NCBI GenBank assembly: GCA_002731875.1
Contig: PCCY01000011.1
Location: 54,984 to 118,983 of the forward strand
Reading direction: 5' to 3'
DNA: 64,000 bases
From: Roseobacter sp.
Lineage (GTDB): Bacteria > Pseudomonadota > Alphaproteobacteria > Rhodobacterales > Rhodobacteraceae
The position numbers were made by a program, and so were the translations under genes. The notes beneath the pieces are model-generated. The model was given only the letters and a program-made list of their open reading frames with translations. It did not search any database and was not told the DNA's origin. Of the stretch, positions 26,367-34,950 are shown one piece after another; the first letter of the stretch is position 1; each line of letters starts with the position of its first letter.

Positions 26367-27513
26367 CAACGATATGATGATACAGCAGGTGACAGAGATG
26401 CGGAGCGAACTGGCGCAGATTGCCAACGCGCCTGCCGACGCACCGCGAGGCCCATCCGGGCGGTTCTATACAGACCCCGCCTATTTTGACTACAAACGCA
26501 AAACCGTTTTGCGCCGGAACTGGCATTGCGTTGGCCGGGCCGACGAACTGGCCAACGTCGGCGACTACAGGGCAATCCAGCTTCTGGACGAGCCGCTGAT
26601 CGTCGTACGCGATACCGACAGGATCAAGGTGCTTTCTAATGTGTGCCGACATCGCGGCATGCCTTTGGTCAAGGACACCGGCAACGCCAAGCGGTTCGTC
26701 TGTTCCTATCATGCCTGGACCTATGGCACGGACGGTGCGCTGTTGCGTGCGGCACGCATGAAAAATGCCAGCTTTGACGTCAAGTCGTGCCGCCTGCCGG
26801 AAATCGTCAGCCAGCAACGTTTCGGATTTGTCTATGTCTGTCTGGACAGCACGCCGCCAGACCTCGACAAGGCGCTGGCGGGTTTGGAAACCGTTATCGG
26901 GCATTATCAGCCAGAACGGTTTCGCATCGTCCATACTGCAACGGAAATCTGGAAAACCAACTGGAAATGCTTGGTCGAGAACTTCATGGAGGGCTACCAC
27001 CTATCGGTTGTGCATCCCGAAACCCTGCATGGCTACACTCCGACAGGGCTGAGTAAAAAGGGGCCGTCGGGCGACGGGTTTACCAGCTATTTCGCCAAAT
27101 ACCCCCAGGGCATCGAATCACGCGGGCAGGGCGCACCGGATCTTGACGACGACGAACGTTCGCGATCTTCGCTGTTCTCCGTGTTCCCCTGCCAGGTCGC
27201 AAGCGTCGCGGCTTCTTTGTTGGTTTCGCTGTCGATCCGGCCCCTGAAGGTGGATGAAATCGAAGTGACCTGGACCATGTCCACGTTTGGTGACGAACTT
27301 GACGGTGACACTATCGAGAAACGAATTTCGCTGTGGGAAGAAGTCAATCGCGAGGATCGCGAAAAGCTGGAGCTCATGCAAACCGCGCTGTCGTCGGTGC
27401 ACGCAACCGGTGGTCCGCTTGCCGGTGCCGATTACGAAGGGACGGTGTTTGACTTTTTGGCATGGCAAGCGCGGCAAGACATGGCCCCGGAACCTGCGAC
27501 GCGTGGGGCTTGA
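26359..27513 (+). CDS. Second Rieske-type oxygenase alpha subunit, Glu-bridged
   Basis: A 384-residue paralogue of the 24140 oxygenase type. Rieske ligands are Cys96, His98 (CRHRG), Cys115 and His118 (CSYHAW). Iron ligands include His214 and His219 in ENFMEGYHLSVVH, with bridging Glu211. I chose the ATG at 26359, which overlaps the DUF1028 stop by eight bases; the frame continues upstream but only as a shadow of DUF1028. Two oxygenases in one operon suggest two successive oxidative steps or two substrates. Confidence 0.88.
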   Translation: MTDNDMMIQQVTEMRSELAQIANAPADAPRGPSGRFYTDPAYFDYKRKTVLRRNWHCVGRADELANVGDYRAIQLLDEPLIVVRDTDRIKVLSNVCRHRGMPLVKDTGNAKRFVCSYHAWTYGTDGALLRAARMKNASFDVKSCRLPEIVSQQRFGFVYVCLDSTPPDLDKALAGLETVIGHYQPERFRIVHTATEIWKTNWKCLVENFMEGYHLSVVHPETLHGYTPTGLSKKGPSGDGFTSYFAKYPQGIESRGQGAPDLDDDERSRSSLFSVFPCQVASVAASLLVSLSIRPLKVDEIEVTWTMSTFGDELDGDTIEKRISLWEEVNREDREKLELMQTALSSVHATGGPLAGADYEGTVFDFLAWQARQDMAPEPATRGA

Positions 27514-27543
27514 TATTCCGCGCGCTCAGAGTCATGCAGGTTC

Positions 27544-28476
27544 ATGGCTTTGCGTTTTTCGTTCAGACAGTTGGAGTATCTGATCGCTGTTGGCGAGGCG
27601 GGCACAATTGCGTTGGCGGCACAGCGCGTCAACGTATCGCCTCCCTCGATTTCCTCTGCGATCAGCCAGCTTGAAACGGATCTGGGCGTCCAGCTATTTG
27701 TGCGCCATCACGCGCAGGGGTTGACGCTGACGCCCGGTGGACGGCGCGTTTTCAACGAGGCAAAACGCATCTTGTTTCTTGCCCATGGCATAAACGATCT
27801 TGCCATTGATATTGTCGACACCGTGCGCGGCCCGATCACGATCGGTGCGCTTTCAACCGTCGCACCGGTCGTAAGCGCACAATTGCGCCGGACTTTCGAA
27901 GCAAAGTTTCCCGATGCCTCTGTCGCGCTGAAAGAGGGAAGCCAGACGGATTTGCTACGCATGCTGGGGCAGGCCGAGATCGACGTCGCGATCACCTATG
28001 ACATCGAAATTCCCAAAGACATCGCTTTCAGCGAACTGATATCGCTGCCGCCTTATGTGATGTTGGCAAAAGATCACCCCAAGGCCAGACAACCGTCCCT
28101 GAGTTTGGCGGAACTGGAAGATGAACCGATGGTCCTGCTCGACCTTCCGCTGAGCCGGGAATATTTTCTGTCGATGTTCCAGCACAGCGGTTTTCGCCCG
28201 AATATCACCGAACGCACGTCGGATATGGCAATGGCGCGCAGCCTTGTGGCCAACGGGTTCGGGTTCGGGTTGGTCAACATGCGCACCCGGTCCGACATCG
28301 CGCCCGACGGCGAGAAATTGGTTGTGCTGCCGCTATTGGGGGATGTGCGGTCGGTCAGCCTGGGGTTGGCGACAAAGCAGTCTGAACATCGCTCCGGGAT
28401 TGTGGCGGCGTTTTTCAAGCACGTGAAGGAACACCTGCAAATACACGGGCTGCCGGGTTCGCACGATCCTGCTTAA
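27544..28476 (+). CDS. LysR-family transcriptional regulator
   Basis: A 310-residue LysR protein. The N-terminal winged helix-turn-helix spans residues 3-62 (FRQLEYLIAVGEAGTIALAAQRVNVSPPSISSAISQLE region) and a periplasmic-binding-like effector domain follows from about residue 90. It lies 30 bases after the second oxygenase on the same strand, so it is probably the cluster's local regulator. Its 3' end overlaps the convergent M20 gene by four bases. Confidence 0.92.
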   Translation: MALRFSFRQLEYLIAVGEAGTIALAAQRVNVSPPSISSAISQLETDLGVQLFVRHHAQGLTLTPGGRRVFNEAKRILFLAHGINDLAIDIVDTVRGPITIGALSTVAPVVSAQLRRTFEAKFPDASVALKEGSQTDLLRMLGQAEIDVAITYDIEIPKDIAFSELISLPPYVMLAKDHPKARQPSLSLAELEDEPMVLLDLPLSREYFLSMFQHSGFRPNITERTSDMAMARSLVANGFGFGLVNMRTRSDIAPDGEKLVVLPLLGDVRSVSLGLATKQSEHRSGIVAAFFKHVKEHLQIHGLPGSHDPA

Positions 28477-29633
28477 ATGCCGGCTGCAAGGCGCTCTAGC
28501 AGCGCGTCCAGCATCGCATCACATTGAGCGAGCTGATCGGCATGCACGAATTCATCGGGTCTGTGACCTTGCGCCATCGACCCCGGCCCGCATACCACCG
28601 TCGGAATATCAAGCCGCGTTGAAAACAACCCGCCTTCGGTGCCAAACGCCACCTTGATCGTCGCATTTAGCCCCGTCAACGACTTCACAAAGCTGACGAC
28701 CTCTGCGTCTGGGCCAGTCGCGAGGGCGGGGTAGCTGCCGGTTGTTTCGATTTCGATGTTGGCCTCTGGAAATTGGGCGCGCAACGGGGTCAGCAGATCT
28801 TGTGCCGCCCGGTCAAGGTGATCGAGAATATCCTGTGGATCATCTTCGGACAGGTTGCGTATTTCAAAGGCGAACTCAGCCGAATTCGGCACGATATTCA
28901 GCGCCACGCCGCCGGTAATCGTCCCGACATGAAGCGTGGAATAAGGCACGTCATAATCGTTGTCAGGTGTGGTGGTGCGACTGATTTCCCTCTGGATATC
29001 GCGGATAGCTGCAATCATATCGCAGGCCAGATGGATCGCGTTGAGGGCCGTCGGTGCAAGCGCTGAATGCGCCTCGCGTCCGGTGCATTTCACACGGCAT
29101 GCGGTCTTGCCCTTGTGCCCGGTGGCGACCTTCATCCCGGTCGGTTCACCGACGATGCAAAACTTGGGCCGGAACGGGGCCTTGGCCAACATATCAATCA
29201 TTGATTGCACGCCGATACAGCCGATTTCTTCGTCATATGATAATGCCAGATGAAGTGGTGTTTTCAGGTCCATCGACGCGGCCCTTAGCGCGGCTGACAA
29301 TGCACAGGCGACGAACCCTTTCATATCGGTGGTGCCTCGGCCAAAGACCTTGCTGTCTTTTTCGGTCATTTCGAACGGGGGCACGGTCCAATCCTGGCCC
29401 GCGACGGGGACGACATCCGTATGCCCCGACAGCATGACGCCCGCGCGGTCGTCGGGCCCGATGGTCGCATACAGATTGGCCTTGGGTTGAACAGGATCTT
29501 TGATCATCACAACCTGTGCACCCGCGCTTTGCAGCAGATCCGCGCAATAGGCGATCAGCTCGCCATTGGGGTTCGCGCTGATGGTGGGAAAGCTGATTAA
29601 CTGTCTCAGGATGTCGGTTCGGTCCACAAGCAA
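28473..29633 (-). CDS. argE: ArgE-like M20 metallodeacylase (acetylornithine deacetylase family)
   Basis: A 386-residue M20 peptidase-family amidohydrolase. Zinc ligands and catalytic residues are visible: His71 and Asp73 (GHTDVV), Asp103 (GTTDMKG), Glu135-Glu136 (DEEIG) and a C-terminal His in QGHRPDEFVHADQ. ArgE hydrolyses N-acetylornithine, but here the gene is paired with a monooxygenase and beside a catabolic cluster, so another N-acyl substrate is possible. Start is uncertain: TTG at 29633 or GTG at 29627, both after AGGA. It follows the flavoprotein gene by one base. Confidence 0.85.
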   Translation of the reverse strand: MLVDRTDILRQLISFPTISANPNGELIAYCADLLQSAGAQVVMIKDPVQPKANLYATIGPDDRAGVMLSGHTDVVPVAGQDWTVPPFEMTEKDSKVFGRGTTDMKGFVACALSAALRAASMDLKTPLHLALSYDEEIGCIGVQSMIDMLAKAPFRPKFCIVGEPTGMKVATGHKGKTACRVKCTGREAHSALAPTALNAIHLACDMIAAIRDIQREISRTTTPDNDYDVPYSTLHVGTITGGVALNIVPNSAEFAFEIRNLSEDDPQDILDHLDRAAQDLLTPLRAQFPEANIEIETTGSYPALATGPDAEVVSFVKSLTGLNATIKVAFGTEGGLFSTRLDIPTVVCGPGSMAQGHRPDEFVHADQLAQCDAMLDALLERLAAGI

Positions 29634-29634
29634 G

Positions 29635-30876
29635 CTATCCTGCCTTCAAAGCGGGTGACGCAGCGATATGTTCGGCCAGATACTGCGCATCGACCCAGAC
29701 GCCCCAGATAAACGCCGATCCCCGCATCGACAGCCACGGCAGACCCAGAAAGTACATGCCGGGTATGTCCGTGACCCCGCGGTCATGCAACGGTTTCCCG
29801 TCCGGGGCAAAGGCATCGACCTTTAGCCAGCTGAAATCCTGCACAAACCCCGTTGCCCAGATGACCGTTGTGATCCCCGCTTTTGCGATATCGACTGACA
29901 AGACAGGATCGCTGATACAGGCAGGGTCGGGGGGGATGATATGGGCCTCTGGCTCCGGCGGGAAATCAAGGCCATTACGCGCGATGTAGTCATCGGCTTC
30001 GCGAAGAACAGAGAGATAATTGGCATCGCCCTCCGCAATGTTTTTGGCAAGATCCGGGCCGAAGTGTAGGTGACCATCACTGTATCTCTGCGTACGCCCG
30101 ACCAGCGTGATCCCGGTTGCGGCCATCCTGCGGAAGTCGACCGTTTCACCGCCGCGCGCACCGCTGACTGCAATCGTGACGTGCTCTTTGCCAGCGGGAG
30201 GCGTTTTCGCCTGCCATTTACCCAGCACGCCCAGCCACCAGCAGAAATCGCGGCCCCGGTAACTGCGCGGCGGACGATCATGAGGGCCGACAGACAGATA
30301 GACCTCGCGGCCCGAACGCCGAAGCTCATCCGCGATCTGGGTGCCCGACGACCCCGCACCAACGACCATCACCGCACCTCGGGCCAGTTGATCCGGGCTG
30401 CGATAAGCGGTGGAATGCATCTGGGTGATGCCGGGAAGGTCAGGCAAAACCGACGGAACGACCGGGGTCTGAAAAGGCCCGGTCGCGGCGACGATATTGC
30501 GTGCCTCAATCGTTCCTTGTGAAGTGTCCACCACGAAACCAGTTCCATGCGCGTTACGCGTCGCGTTGAGCACCTCGACACCGCAATGAACGGGCGCGGC
30601 GATTTGCTTGGCATAGGCTTCAAAGTACGATGTGACACTGTGTTTGGTTGCAAAATCGTCGGGCGCGGTATCGGGAAATTCCATGCTGGGAAAGCGGTCG
30701 TGCCACGCTGGCCCATTTGCCACCAGTGAATCCCATCGCTCGGTCCGCCACCGCTCAGCGATCCGGTGTCGTTCAAGGATCACATGGGGAATGCCATATT
30801 TACTTAAATGCTCGCTCATCGCCAGCCCGGCCTGACCGCCGCCGACAATTACGGTATCCGTCTTTTCAGGTAACAC
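29635..30876 (-). CDS. Flavin-containing monooxygenase (CzcO-like NAD(P)/FAD-dependent)
   Basis: A 413-residue flavoprotein monooxygenase. The FAD-binding motif is VIVGGGQAGLAMSEHL at the N-terminus and the NADPH-binding motif is VMVVGAGSSGTQIADEL near residue 170; the late ATGF motif (IWATGFVQDFSW) is present. I chose the GTG at 30876, preceded by AAGGATCAAC; a longer frame to 30930 lacks a binding site. Co-transcribed with the M20 deacylase. Substrate unknown. Confidence 0.87.
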   Translation of the reverse strand: MLPEKTDTVIVGGGQAGLAMSEHLSKYGIPHVILERHRIAERWRTERWDSLVANGPAWHDRFPSMEFPDTAPDDFATKHSVTSYFEAYAKQIAAPVHCGVEVLNATRNAHGTGFVVDTSQGTIEARNIVAATGPFQTPVVPSVLPDLPGITQMHSTAYRSPDQLARGAVMVVGAGSSGTQIADELRRSGREVYLSVGPHDRPPRSYRGRDFCWWLGVLGKWQAKTPPAGKEHVTIAVSGARGGETVDFRRMAATGITLVGRTQRYSDGHLHFGPDLAKNIAEGDANYLSVLREADDYIARNGLDFPPEPEAHIIPPDPACISDPVLSVDIAKAGITTVIWATGFVQDFSWLKVDAFAPDGKPLHDRGVTDIPGMYFLGLPWLSMRGSAFIWGVWVDAQYLAEHIAASPALKAG

Positions 30877-31222
30877 GTTGATCCTTTGCTCAGAGCAGCC
30901 CCGACGGCACGCTTGGGTCACCTTAAGCAAGGCAATCAGGCAGCCAAAATACCAATTTGTTAATCATTGGATGCGTTCAAGCTAATTGGCCGAATGACAA
31001 GAATTGCGCATGCCCGCCTGGCATCTGCTTCTCGGCAAAAGGTTCAGGCTTTATTCATATTCGAGCGGTATGACTTGGGCGTTCGCGCACTTTCCCCGCT
31101 GGTTGAAGACTGCTGGCACCGGTGCGCTTTTCAGGGCGACGTGGGCAGTCGCTGCGGACAGGTGGTTAGATTGCCGCCGGGGACAGACCGTAACGAATGG
31201 CCCGTCCCGGCAGCACATGGGG
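30877..31222. other. Intergenic stretch upstream of the monooxygenase gene
   Basis: 346 bases between the multicopper oxidase stop and the monooxygenase start. It should hold the monooxygenase promoter; I see no convincing gene, hairpin or repeat. Confidence 0.5.
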
Positions 31223-32701
31223 TCAGACTACGCTGAATTGCCCCATCATTCCGCCATCCTCGTGTTCGAGGATGTGGCAGTGGAACATAAACGGGGTGGA
31301 AGCCGGTGCCGGTTGATCGAACCGAATGGCAATTTCCGCACGTCTGTTTACCAGAGCGGTATCCTTCCAGCCGCTGTTGCGGCTTGATACCGGACCGTCA
31401 TTTTCGCTCAGCACCTGAAATCTAACGCCGTGAACGTGAAAGGGGTGGGCCATATTCTGGCCATCGATCGCCCAGATTTCGGTGGCACCGCGTTGCACGC
31501 TGAAGTTCAGCCTATCCATCTCGAATGAATTGCCATTGATGGAATGTTGGTTGCGACGGCGCCGAAACATGCCGCCCATACCGGATTGAAGCGCTATATC
31601 GCGCCGAGAAGCTCCCCGAATATCCAGATCGGGCATCGTACCGCCAATACCTTCGGGAATACGATCAATCCGGGCGCGGCGCGACGGATCAACCGAGATG
31701 GGCAGAATGTCGAAGCTGCCGCCAGAGCCGCCCATCATGCCGCCGCCCATCATGCCGCCACCCATCATGCCGCCACCCATCATACCGCCATTGGCAATTG
31801 AGCTGCTGACCAGCATGTCGCTTGTGCCGTCCGAGAAATCCAACAGCACTTCTGCACGTTCGCCGGGTGCCAGTTGTAGGCTGTCAATGGCGATGGGGCG
31901 GTCCAGGAACCCGGTGTCCGTTGACACCATGTGCAATGTACGACCGGCCCGAGAGGCCAGATTGTAGATACGGGCATTGGACCCGTTCAATAGGCGCAGC
32001 CGCACGATACCCTTCGGGACGACAGCCTGCGCCCCGTATTGACCGTTGACCAAGATGACGTCCCCGGTAAAACCCATCATTCTGTCATGCATGCCGGGGT
32101 CGTACACCGCGCGCCCGCTTCGATCAAACCGGCGGTCCTGTATTACGAGCGTCAGGTCATCCGTGCCATAATCCGAAGGTAAGCCGCGTTCATCGTCACG
32201 CCCGTCGGTAAGCTGTATGACCCCGGCCAGACCCTTTTGAACGTGATCGGCTGTGCGCAGGTGGGTATGCGAATGATACCAAACCGTCGCGGGCGGCTGG
32301 TCGATGTTCAGATCAACCGCCCATGTCGCGCCCGTCGCGATGGGCTGGTGTGGGCCTCCGTCAGCCTGTCCGGGGATCTCAAGCCCGTGCCAATGAAGGG
32401 AAAATGGCTCGCTTACGCCATTGCGAACTGACGCTTTTGTCAGGCTGTTATGGGCAAGCCGCAAGGTTGGTCCCAGAAACGTCTGATTATTGAAGCCCCA
32501 GGTTGACGTGGCGCTTTGGCCAAGGAAGTTTGTTTCGCCAGTCCGCGCCAGCAGATCAAAGGCCCGCGACGTGGTCGCGTCAACCAGCGGCGGCATCCGC
32601 AAAATACCACCGCCAGATTGCGCCAGTGAGAGCCCGGGCCAGCCGGCGACAAGTCCAGCTGCGCCCGCGCGCTTGATCAAATCACGTCGTGTCAGTGGCA
32701 T
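31223..32701 (-). CDS. Multicopper oxidase, Tat-exported, CueO-like with Met-rich repeat
   Basis: A 492-residue periplasmic multicopper oxidase. A twin-arginine signal (LTRRDLIKRAGAAGLVAG) opens it. Copper-binding motifs are in the expected order: HWHG, WYHSHTH, HPFHVHG and the C-terminal HCHILEHEDGGMM with type 1 ligands. Before the last domain lies a Met/Gly repeat (MMGGG four times), comparable in place to the Met-rich copper-binding segment of CueO. It would oxidise Cu(I) or other metal/phenolic substrates. ATG at 32701 follows AAAGGGG. DUF302 and a tiny membrane protein precede it on the same strand. Confidence 0.92.
   Translation of the reverse strand: MPLTRRDLIKRAGAAGLVAGWPGLSLAQSGGGILRMPPLVDATTSRAFDLLARTGETNFLGQSATSTWGFNNQTFLGPTLRLAHNSLTKASVRNGVSEPFSLHWHGLEIPGQADGGPHQPIATGATWAVDLNIDQPPATVWYHSHTHLRTADHVQKGLAGVIQLTDGRDDERGLPSDYGTDDLTLVIQDRRFDRSGRAVYDPGMHDRMMGFTGDVILVNGQYGAQAVVPKGIVRLRLLNGSNARIYNLASRAGRTLHMVSTDTGFLDRPIAIDSLQLAPGERAEVLLDFSDGTSDMLVSSSIANGGMMGGGMMGGGMMGGGMMGGSGGSFDILPISVDPSRRARIDRIPEGIGGTMPDLDIRGASRRDIALQSGMGGMFRRRRNQHSINGNSFEMDRLNFSVQRGATEIWAIDGQNMAHPFHVHGVRFQVLSENDGPVSSRNSGWKDTALVNRRAEIAIRFDQPAPASTPFMFHCHILEHEDGGMMGQFSVV
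31731..31790. repeat. 15-base tandem repeat (four units) inside the multicopper oxidase
   Basis: The unit CCCATCATGCCGCCA repeats four times with two single-base differences. On the coding strand it gives MMGGG per unit. In-frame unit gain or loss would change the number of Met residues available to copper. Confidence 0.95.
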
Positions 32702-32736
32702 TGATAAACCCCTTTCCGTTCCGCGCATTGCGGTTT

Positions 32737-33123
32737 TTATGCCGCATCCACGGCGGTTCGCATCATGTCGCGGACTTCACCGGCCACGCTGTGCAGTTCG
32801 TCGTTGTCTATCGCCTGCATGGATGCCACCGGATCAATCGCACTAATTTCGGTGCCGCCGTCGACGGCGCGAAGGATTACATTGCAGGGCAACATCGCTC
32901 CCACTCGCGGCTCGATCCCGATCGCCTTGTACGCCATCTTGGGGTTGCAGGCCCCAAGGATACGATAAGGCTGCATTTCGACATCGATCTTCTTTTTCAT
33001 GGTGGCCTTGACGTCGATCTCGGTCAGGATACCAAAGCCGTTGTCTTTTAGCGCGGCGCGGATGCGGGTATCTGCCGCGTCGATATCCACGCCGGTCAAA
33101 GTGCGATTGTAGGTATAGGTCAT
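32737..33123 (-). CDS. DUF302 domain protein
   Basis: A 128-residue soluble protein with the DUF302 fold: ALKDNGFGILTEIDVKATMKKK, YRILGACNPKMAYKAI and IGAMLPCNVILR-like segments. The family is often found near thiosulfate, copper and redox genes but has no settled function. It sits 35 bases upstream of the multicopper oxidase and just downstream of a 31-residue membrane peptide, likely one operon. Confidence 0.9.
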   Translation of the reverse strand: MTYTYNRTLTGVDIDAADTRIRAALKDNGFGILTEIDVKATMKKKIDVEMQPYRILGACNPKMAYKAIGIEPRVGAMLPCNVILRAVDGGTEISAIDPVASMQAIDNDELHSVAGEVRDMMRTAVDAA

Positions 33124-33139
33124 GCCAGTGTCCTTTTCA

Positions 33140-33235
33140 TTACTTCGATAGATATTTGATCAGCGCCAAGATCGCCAACACGACCAATACGATGACCAAC
33201 AGCATCCATATGCCGCCCATTCCATATCCCATCAT
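33140..33235 (-). CDS. 31-residue membrane peptide
   Basis: A tiny ORF with a strong site (GAGGAG) eight bases before ATGATG. It encodes a Met/Gly start (MMGYGMGG), one hydrophobic helix (IWMLLVIVLVVLAILALI) and a basic end (KYLSK). Small proteins of this shape are common beside copper-handling genes in alphaproteobacteria. It lies 16 bases upstream of the DUF302 gene and is probably the first gene of the operon. Coding status rests on binding site, composition and context. Confidence 0.7.
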   Translation of the reverse strand: MMGYGMGGIWMLLVIVLVVLAILALIKYLSK

Positions 33236-33823
33236 GTGATACTCCTCTTGTTGATGATTGCTGAGACTGATGGGTCAACCCGTAGTCCTGCCGTGTGTTC
33301 CCCCACTGCGGCGGGCGCGGGAGGGCCCCAACCCCGAAAGCCAGCGCCACAGGGTTGCAAATGCAATTAACCGGCCACCGGCAACAGCGCCAATTCGCCC
33401 AGAAGTGAGCCCGTCGAGATGTCGATTGTTCTGTGGCCATTGATCGCCTAACTGCCCAAACGGGCCTATGGAACTTCGCCCAAGTGATCCCTGCCGTTGC
33501 GGCGTAAGCGAAACGCCAAAAAATGGAGCATGCTTGATCACGCTGCAAAGCGGTCGCCAAATGGGCACGCGAACCAACAGGCGGCTGCCTTGTGGACCAC
33601 CCTGAGGTAGCATTAACATGCTTTAGGGCTGTTTGAGAATGCAAGCGTGATCTTGACCTGGCCTGATCGGATGGCGATCGTGGTCAGCTGTGATAGTCAA
33701 CCCTATCAGGGCGGGTGACAGTTCGATGCGATATAAGATCGCATGCAGCACACACCCTGTCGGTCCGGGTCCGGCACAATGATTTTCGGGGGTCAGGAAT
33801 CGGTTGAATTGTGGCGTAGCGCT
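33236..33823. other. Non-coding or degraded stretch before the insertion sequence
   Basis: About 590 bases. Open frames here lack binding sites and recognisable domains. It must contain the promoter of the 31-residue/DUF302/oxidase operon on the minus strand. Confidence 0.5.
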
Positions 33824-34851
33824 TTCCAACCGCTTAACAAAGGGCGATTGTATATTTGACAAACCCAACTGACACTCCTATATCGGAGTCAACAAGTTAG
33901 AGGTTTTCCGCCATGTCCGTTCTTTCTGCTCCCTACATGCACGACGAAGCGGCAGCCTTTGCGCACGTTGAAGCGATGCTCTGGGCTGATGGTCCGATCT
34001 GTCCGCACTGCGGCGTGGTCGATAGCGCCTATAAGCTGGAAGGTGTTTGCACGAAGGCCAGCAAGAAGAACCCGGAAGGCAAGGAGCGCCACGGCCTATG
34101 GAAGTGCCGCGAGTGCCGCAAGCAATTCACTGTCCGCAAGAATACCATCTTCGAGGAAAGCCACCTGCCGCTGCACCTGTGGCTTCAAGCTATTCACCTG
34201 ATGGTATCCAGCAAAAAGGGCATCAGCAGCCACCAACTGCACCGCGTTCTGGGCATCACCTACAAGTCCGCATGGTTCCTGACCCACCGCATTCGCGAAT
34301 GCATGCGCTCTGGCGCACTGGCGGGCTTTGGTAATGGCGGTGGCGTGGTGGAAGTTGACGAAACATTTATCGGCAACGACCGCAGCAAGAAGCCGCATGG
34401 CGTCAAGAAGGGCCGAGGCTACGCACATAAGCACAAGATGCTGACCCTCGTGGATCGCGACACGAAGCAAGCGAAGAGCATCATCGTGGACGACCTTAAG
34501 AAAAGTACACTGGTGCCGATACTGCGCGAGAACATCGCTAAGGAAGCCGTGGTCTACACCGACGAAGCGGGCCAGTACCGCGACCTAAAGGACGACTTCT
34601 CCGATCATGACTTCACCCGTCACAGTCAAGGTGAGTACGGTCGCGGCGAGGTCCACACCAACACTGTCGAAGGCTTCTACAGCGTCTTCAAGCGCGGCAT
34701 GAAGGGCGTGTACCAGCACTGCGGAAAGCAACACCTGCACCGCTATGCGGCTGAGTTTGACTTCCGTTACAACAATCGCGTGGCGAACGGTGTTGATGAT
34801 GCGGAGCGCGGTCAGATTGCGCTGACTGGGGCGGTTGGTAAGCGGTTAAAA
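33824..34851 (+). mobile_element. IS1595-family insertion sequence (ends approximate)
   Basis: The transposase gene is flanked by a 17-base imperfect inverted repeat: TTCCAACCGCTTAACAA at 33824-33840 and its complement at 34835-34851 (14 of 17 match). The right copy overlaps the end of the transposase frame, as is usual in this family, where the protein ends in GKRL-Y. The true outer ends probably lie a few bases further out; I could not identify target duplications. Confidence 0.5.
33856..33884 (+). promoter_or_regulatory. Promoter of the IS1595-family transposase
   Basis: TTGACA, 17 bases, TATATC: a near-consensus sigma-70 promoter 29 bases before the transposase ATG. The -10 lies in a small inverted repeat (TGACACTCC-TATAT-CGGAGTCA). 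Confidence 0.7.
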
Positions 34852-34863
34852 TACCACTGCTGA
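33913..34863 (+). CDS. IS1595-family transposase (ISXO2-like)
   Basis: A 316-residue transposase. An N-terminal zinc ribbon (Cys30, Cys33, Cys65, Cys68) precedes a helix-turn-helix region and the catalytic domain with Asp149 (VEVDETFIG), Asp217 (VYTDEAG) and the NxxE-type segment HTNTVEGFYSVFKRG (Asn250, Glu253). The ends, length and motifs are those of an intact IS1595 member. Codon use looks even and clean, so the element may be active or recently arrived. Confidence 0.93.
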   Translation: MSVLSAPYMHDEAAAFAHVEAMLWADGPICPHCGVVDSAYKLEGVCTKASKKNPEGKERHGLWKCRECRKQFTVRKNTIFEESHLPLHLWLQAIHLMVSSKKGISSHQLHRVLGITYKSAWFLTHRIRECMRSGALAGFGNGGGVVEVDETFIGNDRSKKPHGVKKGRGYAHKHKMLTLVDRDTKQAKSIIVDDLKKSTLVPILRENIAKEAVVYTDEAGQYRDLKDDFSDHDFTRHSQGEYGRGEVHTNTVEGFYSVFKRGMKGVYQHCGKQHLHRYAAEFDFRYNNRVANGVDDAERGQIALTGAVGKRLKYHC

Positions 34864-34950
34864 GATCAAAAATGCAGTGGACAATGCGCGTCACTTGTGT
34901 GTTGAGCGCGCAGCTAGTACTATATGTAGGATACCAACGGGAGAAAATGC

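Noticed and set aside
33120..33644. Long minus-strand frame overlapping the 31-residue peptide and the upstream spacer
   Set aside because: Out of frame with the well-supported small ORF and lacking any family signature.
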